DNA of 64,000 nt, taken from Eubacterium sp. 1001713B170207_170306_E7. GTDB lineage: Bacteria; Bacillota; Clostridia; Eubacteriales; Eubacteriaceae. Shown one piece after another: positions 59,481-64,000 of this stretch; position 1 is the first letter of the stretch; each line of letters starts with the position of its first letter. The notes below the pieces were generated by a model. That model searched no databases, had not been told where the DNA came from, and worked only from the letters and a program-made list of their open reading frames with translations. The stretch lies in NCBI RefSeq assembly GCF_015547515.1, contig NZ_JADMVE010000003.1, forward strand, positions 372,001-436,000, given 5' to 3'. The position numbers and the translations under genes are program-made.

Positions 59481-60670
59481 GAGTACTTCAGATTAATTCG
59501 GTTTGTGGTTACGGCAGTACAGGAAGAATTGCGACGGACCTTTACGATACGTTAAAGCAGGAAGGGCATAACTGCTTGATTGCTTATGGAAGAGGAACAG
59601 CACCAAAAGGTTATCAAACGATTAAAATTGACAGCGAATGGGAAGTACGGCTTCATGGACTAAAAACGCGGCTAACCGACCGGGAAGGCTTTGGCTCCAG
59701 AAAAGCGACAGAAAGATTTATCGAAAAAGTAAAAGCGTATGATCCCGATGTGATTCATCTTCATAATCTACACGGTTACTTTATTAATATCGAAGTGCTT
59801 TTTAACTACCTGAAAACAGTTGATAAAAAAGTCATTTGGACACTTCATGATTGTTGGGCTTTTACTGGGCACTGTACATATTTCGATTACGTTGGATGTG
59901 AGAAGTGGAAAATAGGGTGCGAAAAATGCCCACAGAAAAGCGAATACCCTAAAAGTATTCTACAGGATCAATCCCGTAGTAACTATCAGGATAAGCGCAA
60001 TGCGTTCACATCCCTCAATGAAAATCAAATGACCATCGTCACACCCTCACACTGGCTTGCAGGCCTTGTGAAAGAAAGCTACCTTTCTAAGTATGCAGTA
60101 GAAGTTATTCATAACGGTATTGACTTGGAAGTGTTCAAGCCCACCCCGAATAATTTTAGAGAAAAATATCAGTGCGAAGATAAAACGCTTGTACTCGGTG
60201 TTGCGAATGTATGGAATCGGCGAAAAGGTTTGGATACTTTTATGCAGTTATCCAAAGAATTGCCCGATAAATTTCAGATTATTTTAGTGGGCTTGAATTC
60301 AAAACAGAAGAAAGCGCTGCCGGACAATATAATAAAGATTGAACGTACAAACAGCACAAAAGAATTAGCAGAAATCTATACAGCGGCGGATGTGTTTGTG
60401 AATCCGACATTGGAAGATAATTTTCCGACGACGAACTTAGAATCACTGGCCTGCGGAACACCAGTAATTACCTATGATACGGGTGGGAGTCCGGAGAGTT
60501 TAAATGGGAAAAATGGTAGGATAATAAAAAAAAATAACATAAAAGAAGTATATAAAGTTATTCAAAAAAAAACTTTAACTTTTTCAGTTAATAGAAGCAT
60601 AGAATTCAATAGAGAAAAAGTCTTTAAAAAATATATTCAACAGTACAAAAAGTCTCTAGCAAAAAAATGA
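59477..60670 (+). CDS. Glycosyltransferase family 4
   Basis: A 397-residue GT-B transferase of the WcaC-like branch: LQINSVCGYGSTGRIATDL at the start, HLHNLHGYFIN and LHDCWAFTGHC in the acceptor domain, and NPTLEDNFPTTNLESLACG as the donor-binding E-x7-E. Four cysteines in CEKWKIGCEKCPQ may bind metal. Acceptor and donor sugars are unknown. The composition becomes AT-rich towards its 3' end. Confidence 0.9.
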   Translation: MRVLQINSVCGYGSTGRIATDLYDTLKQEGHNCLIAYGRGTAPKGYQTIKIDSEWEVRLHGLKTRLTDREGFGSRKATERFIEKVKAYDPDVIHLHNLHGYFINIEVLFNYLKTVDKKVIWTLHDCWAFTGHCTYFDYVGCEKWKIGCEKCPQKSEYPKSILQDQSRSNYQDKRNAFTSLNENQMTIVTPSHWLAGLVKESYLSKYAVEVIHNGIDLEVFKPTPNNFREKYQCEDKTLVLGVANVWNRRKGLDTFMQLSKELPDKFQIILVGLNSKQKKALPDNIIKIERTNSTKELAEIYTAADVFVNPTLEDNFPTTNLESLACGTPVITYDTGGSPESLNGKNGRIIKKNNIKEVYKVIQKKTLTFSVNRSIEFNREKVFKKYIQQYKKSLAKK

Positions 60671-60686
60671 AAGACGAATAAAGCAT

Positions 60687-61988
60687 ATGAAAAAACTTTC
60701 TAAAAATGCAATTATAAATAAAGACAAAGGAATAATTATAAAAATATTTGTTTCAATGCTGATGTTCCTGTACTTTTTAATAAATATTATAACAAATAAT
60801 TATAGTGACTTAAATAATAATATTGTATCAATACTTGTTTTGGCATTATCGGCATATTTAGTTCTTGAAAATAAAAATAATCCCAAATTAATCCTAGTGT
60901 ACTTAATGTTGGCTTATTTTAATTATAGCATTGTACTTGATCGTTACTTAGATATATCAGAGGATGCTTTTTTAAATAGAATTCTTGATGTACAGACATT
61001 AGGAATTGCGATTAATTGTATCTTTGTTTTTATGATAATTAGTTTTCTTTTTTCAAAAAAAAGGAAGTACATAGTTCTAAGAAATGAATTTGTTAAAGAA
61101 CGCAATAATATTTTAATTGTATTAGTTCTTATTCTCGTTTTAATTGTGATCTTTATTTTTGGGTTTGACAGAGGAAATGGATTAGGGACAGGAAGAGGAA
61201 GTGTTTCTACAATTTATGAATATTCCAGCATTCTTTTTATTTTAGCATATTACTATTCAGGTAAAAAAAATGGTCTAAGAAATATGACAACAATAATCTT
61301 AATAGTCTTTGCTTTTCAAGATTTAATTTTTGGTGGAAGAGTCACATCGCTTCAATTAGCGATAATCTTTTTTTATTTTAATTTAGCACATAAATTTAAA
61401 TGGAAATATTGTATTATTGTTTTTTGCTTAGGGATTGTTTTGATGACGATGGTTGGTATAGTTCGGGGGAATCTAGCAACTAATGTTAATCTTATCGGTG
61501 TTGTTCAAAGTATTTTAAAAAATAAGTTCGTTCTCGATACATCTACATATGCATTTTATACATCATTAACTTTTATAAAAGTCAGTGCCATAACGTCATT
61601 GAATGCAAAAGTTTATATGTTGAAACAGTTTTTAATATCAATGTTTGTAGGGGGAAGTGTTCAAAATTCAAATTTACCAGAATATACCGTTCAGTTTATC
61701 CAACATATGGGTGGCGGTATATTACCAATATATATGAATTTTTATTTAAGTTGGTTTGGTACATTGTTTTCTGCGATTATAGCAAATTTATACACATTTT
61801 TTGCCTCTTATACTACAAATTCTGTAAAAAATCTTATATTGATTTTCTTTGTATCATCCACACCAAGATGGTATTTGTATTCTCCAGTACCGCTTGTTCG
61901 GGGAATGATGCTATTTTTAGTTTGTTATTTTTTTCTTAGCATTATTGATATGGTAGTTTATGATGTATTAAAAAGAGATGTTTTATAG
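60687..61988 (+). CDS. wzy: Wzy-like oligosaccharide repeat unit polymerase
   Basis: A 433-residue membrane protein with about 10-12 hydrophobic segments and a large extracytoplasmic stretch, very AT-rich. It lies between glycosyltransferases and a flippase. Such proteins share little sequence; identity rests on topology and position, plus the short block RGNGLGTGRGSVST and SSTPRWYLYSPVPLVRG as in O-antigen polymerases. It would polymerise lipid-linked repeats outside the membrane. Confidence 0.75.
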   Translation: MKKLSKNAIINKDKGIIIKIFVSMLMFLYFLINIITNNYSDLNNNIVSILVLALSAYLVLENKNNPKLILVYLMLAYFNYSIVLDRYLDISEDAFLNRILDVQTLGIAINCIFVFMIISFLFSKKRKYIVLRNEFVKERNNILIVLVLILVLIVIFIFGFDRGNGLGTGRGSVSTIYEYSSILFILAYYYSGKKNGLRNMTTIILIVFAFQDLIFGGRVTSLQLAIIFFYFNLAHKFKWKYCIIVFCLGIVLMTMVGIVRGNLATNVNLIGVVQSILKNKFVLDTSTYAFYTSLTFIKVSAITSLNAKVYMLKQFLISMFVGGSVQNSNLPEYTVQFIQHMGGGILPIYMNFYLSWFGTLFSAIIANLYTFFASYTTNSVKNLILIFFVSSTPRWYLYSPVPLVRGMMLFLVCYFFLSIIDMVVYDVLKRDVL

Positions 61989-62054
61989 TTGAAAAATTCA
62001 AAATAAAAATAAGACTAATTTCTACATTTGAATTGAGGAGGAAAATAAATAGCT

Positions 62055-63056
62055 TTGAAATCATTTTTAGTGGACGTACCAGTCCGTATCAATATATGGA
62101 TAAGACCAGAGTGTCAGAGAAGGCAATTTGAAGTTATAAAGAAGGCGAAACCCAGTATACTCTTTCTTGTTTCAGATGGTGGAAGAACAGAGGAAGAAAA
62201 AGCAGTTATAAAAAAAAATAGAGAAATATTCGAAAATGAAATAGATTGGGAATGTACAATATATAAACTATATGAACAAAACAATCAAGGAATGTATACA
62301 ATGTCTCAAAAATGTAGAAAGTATATCTGGGATCGAGTTGATAGATGTATTTTTTTAGAAGACGATATACTTCCTTCTGTTAGTTTTTTTCAATATTGTG
62401 CTGAACTACTTGAGTACTATAAAGATGATTTAAGAGTACATATAATATGCGGAATGAATCATTTAGGTGTTTCGCAAAATGTTAATTCAGATTATTTTTT
62501 TTCTAGACAAGGCTCAATTTGGGGAACTGCTACATGGAGAAGATCTGATAAATTGTATGGTGATTTTGATTATGCAAAAGATACTTACATTATGGAATTA
62601 CTTCGGGAAAAGACAAGTAATAATAGAATTTTTTGGAAAAGGGTGAAGGCTTATAGTACCCAGAAATATTATGAAGGACATGTTGCCGGAGGTGAATTTT
62701 TTTTCGAATTTGGAGTATATGCACAGAACCAACTGCAAATAATCCCTAAAAAAAATTTAATTAGCAATATTGGTTGTACAGAAAATTCTGCACACGCCGA
62801 TGACATCAATCAGTTACCAAAAGGAATTAGAAAAGTATTTAATATGAAAACATATGAGATAGACTTTCCGTTAAAACATGCAAAATATATAATCGCTGAT
62901 AAAATGTATGAAAAGGAAAGAAATAAAATTATGGCTTACAATACTCCTTTAATTAATTTTTATAGAAAGGTCGAGCAATTATTTTTGAAAATTAAAACTG
63001 GTAATTTTAAATATATTTTAAATAAGCTAATAGGTAAAGATAAAATTGAAAAATAG
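62055..63056 (+). CDS. Probable glycosyltransferase, GT-A fold
   Basis: A 333-residue protein beginning VPVRINIWIRPECQRRQFEV, with an acidic metal-binding triplet in CIFLEDDILPS (near residue 100) and GSIWGTATWRRS later, which resemble nucleotide-diphospho-sugar transferases of the GT2-like superfamily. The start is TTG; AGGAGG is 13 bases upstream, rather far, so the start could be a few codons off. No membrane segment. Sugar specificity unknown. Confidence 0.72.
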   Translation: MKSFLVDVPVRINIWIRPECQRRQFEVIKKAKPSILFLVSDGGRTEEEKAVIKKNREIFENEIDWECTIYKLYEQNNQGMYTMSQKCRKYIWDRVDRCIFLEDDILPSVSFFQYCAELLEYYKDDLRVHIICGMNHLGVSQNVNSDYFFSRQGSIWGTATWRRSDKLYGDFDYAKDTYIMELLREKTSNNRIFWKRVKAYSTQKYYEGHVAGGEFFFEFGVYAQNQLQIIPKKNLISNIGCTENSAHADDINQLPKGIRKVFNMKTYEIDFPLKHAKYIIADKMYEKERNKIMAYNTPLINFYRKVEQLFLKIKTGNFKYILNKLIGKDKIEK

Positions 63057-64000
63057 TAATATTCAGCAACGTGCTTTTAGCGGTGTCTTATGGAAATTTG
63101 TGGAAAGAATAGGGACACAGCTAATACAATTTATAATTCAAATTGTATTAGCTAGGATGCTAATGCCAGAAGATTACGGAATCGTAGGCCTATTAACAAT
63201 TTTTATAACCATATCAGATGTTTTTATTCAACAAGGTTTTACAACAGCCTTAATACAGAAGAAAGATGTTGATGAAGTGGATTTTTCGTCAGTATATTTT
63301 GCGAATATTATTATGGCCGTCATTATATACATTATTTTGTTTGCGACAGCCCCTTTGGTGTCGATTTTTTATAATGAAGCGAATTTGACAATGATAATGC
63401 GTGTAATGTCTATAAATGTCATTTTTGGTTCTATTTGTGCAGTTCACAATGCAATTATGGCAAAAAATTTGGACTTTAAAAAAAGTTTTTTTAGAAACTT
63501 GGCTAATATTTTTACACAAGGAGTTGTTGGTATTACATTAGCATATATAAATTTTGGCGTTTGGGCACTTGTGTTTTCTAAGATTTTTGGGACTCTGGTA
63601 GGAGCTTTTGTTTTATGTTTTACAGTGAAGTGGAAACCAAGAGCTATACTATCATTTAAACGTGTGAAGTCATTATTTCATTATAGCTCAAAAATATTAG
63701 GGACAAACATATTAAATACATTGTTTAATAACATACACTCTTTAATTATCGGAAGATACTTTTCAAAAGTAGAATTGGGTTACTACCAAAGAGGACAGCA
63801 AATACCACAAGCTTTTATGACAGCAATTGATGGTAGCTTAAATGAGGTTCTTTATCCAACGTTATCAATTATGCAGGATGATACAAAAAGACTAAAAAGT
63901 GCATTACGACGTTCTATGAAAACGAGTATGTTTATTACTTTACCAATTTTAATGGGAGTTTTGTCAATGGCTGAACCATTAACTATTATTTTATTAACGG
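63046..64000 (+). CDS. wzx: Wzx-like oligosaccharide flippase, 3' end missing
   Basis: An open frame from TTG at 63046 runs to the window edge (318 codons) and overlaps the previous gene by 11 bases. The start NIQQRAFSGVLWKFVERIGTQ, ARMLMPEDYGIVGLLTIF and LGYYQRGQQIPQ are typical of polysaccharide transporter/flippase proteins of the MATE/MOP superfamily, with about eight hydrophobic segments so far. Family members are 470-490 residues, so about a third lies beyond the end. It would move lipid-linked repeats to the outer face of the membrane. Confidence 0.9.
   Translation, partial: MKNSNIQQRAFSGVLWKFVERIGTQLIQFIIQIVLARMLMPEDYGIVGLLTIFITISDVFIQQGFTTALIQKKDVDEVDFSSVYFANIIMAVIIYIILFATAPLVSIFYNEANLTMIMRVMSINVIFGSICAVHNAIMAKNLDFKKSFFRNLANIFTQGVVGITLAYINFGVWALVFSKIFGTLVGAFVLCFTVKWKPRAILSFKRVKSLFHYSSKILGTNILNTLFNNIHSLIIGRYFSKVELGYYQRGQQIPQAFMTAIDGSLNEVLYPTLSIMQDDTKRLKSALRRSMKTSMFITLPILMGVLSMAEPLTIILLT

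Overview
The window looks like a chromosomal segment of an anaerobic, acetogen-type Firmicute close to Eubacterium (E. limosum / E. callanderi group) or Acetobacterium. This is inferred from gene content, not from any search: non-pyrrolysine MttB-family methyltransferases with a corrinoid protein and a BCCT carrier, a selenium-dependent molybdenum hydroxylase and purine catabolism cluster, a V-type ATPase, frequent TTG starts, strong AGGAGG ribosome binding sites and moderate G+C.

Layout. (1) 1-7.7 kb, plus strand: the end of a corrinoid protein, two overlapping GntR regulators, two MttB-family proteins (one typical, one divergent), an MFS carrier and a BCCT carrier. This is a probable uptake and demethylation system for a quaternary amine or betaine. 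(2) 7.8-13.4 kb, minus strand: an acetyltransferase-like protein, a flavodoxin-fold reductase, glutaminase, and a copper operon (copA with a fused CopZ domain, then csoR) with a recognisable CsoR-type operator. (3) 13.9-14.7 kb: a protein joining a ricin-type lectin domain to a histone H1-like basic tail. (4) 14.9-39.8 kb: a nearly complete selenium-linked purine/uric-acid catabolism cluster. It holds a fused Fe-S/Mo hydroxylase, hydantoinase, ygfK, ssnA, diaminopropionate ammonia-lyase, ygeY, ygeW, carbamate kinase, RidA and a purine permease, two YheO-type regulators that share a palindrome, and the maturation genes yqeC, mocA, yqeB, a cysteine desulfurase-like gene, selD, yedF, a DUF3343 gene, a molybdopterin-binding protein and xdhC. 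In the middle lies a frameshifted remnant of a 2-hydroxyacyl-CoA dehydratase/activase pair. (5) 39.8-40.7 kb: an 860-bp gap with two divergent small-RNA-like transcription units. (6) 40.7-49.4 kb: a nine-gene V-type ATPase operon. (7) 49.6-51.0 kb: a G5/3D-domain cell-wall protein. (8) 51.1-53.3 kb: a repeat-rich island around a TnpB-family protein that appears to have lost all three RuvC catalytic acids, with palindromic elements inside and around the gene and a structured RNA candidate just downstream. (9) 53.3-64.0 kb: an exopolysaccharide/capsule locus (initiating sugar transferase, epimerase, glycosyltransferases, CapE-CapF-CapG for UDP-L-FucNAc, Wzy, and a Wzx that runs off the end).

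How it works together. In region 4 the hydroxylase, SsnA, hydantoinase and YgfK would open and reduce purine rings. YgeY, YgeW and DpaL would process the ring-opened products to pyruvate, ammonia and carbamoyl phosphate, carbamate kinase would harvest ATP, and RidA would clear the aminoacrylate made by DpaL. The second half supplies selenophosphate and the matured molybdenum cofactor. In region 9 CapEFG supply the L-FucNAc donor, the sugar transferase starts the lipid-linked repeat, the glycosyltransferases extend it, and Wzx and Wzy export and polymerise it.

The least explained part is 51.1-53.3 kb: a nuclease-dead TnpB homologue with its own promoters, palindromic insertions carried in frame, a covarying hairpin repeat and a terminator-ended structured RNA. 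It resembles a domesticated TnpB or RNA-guided repressor locus, but this rests on alignment by eye.
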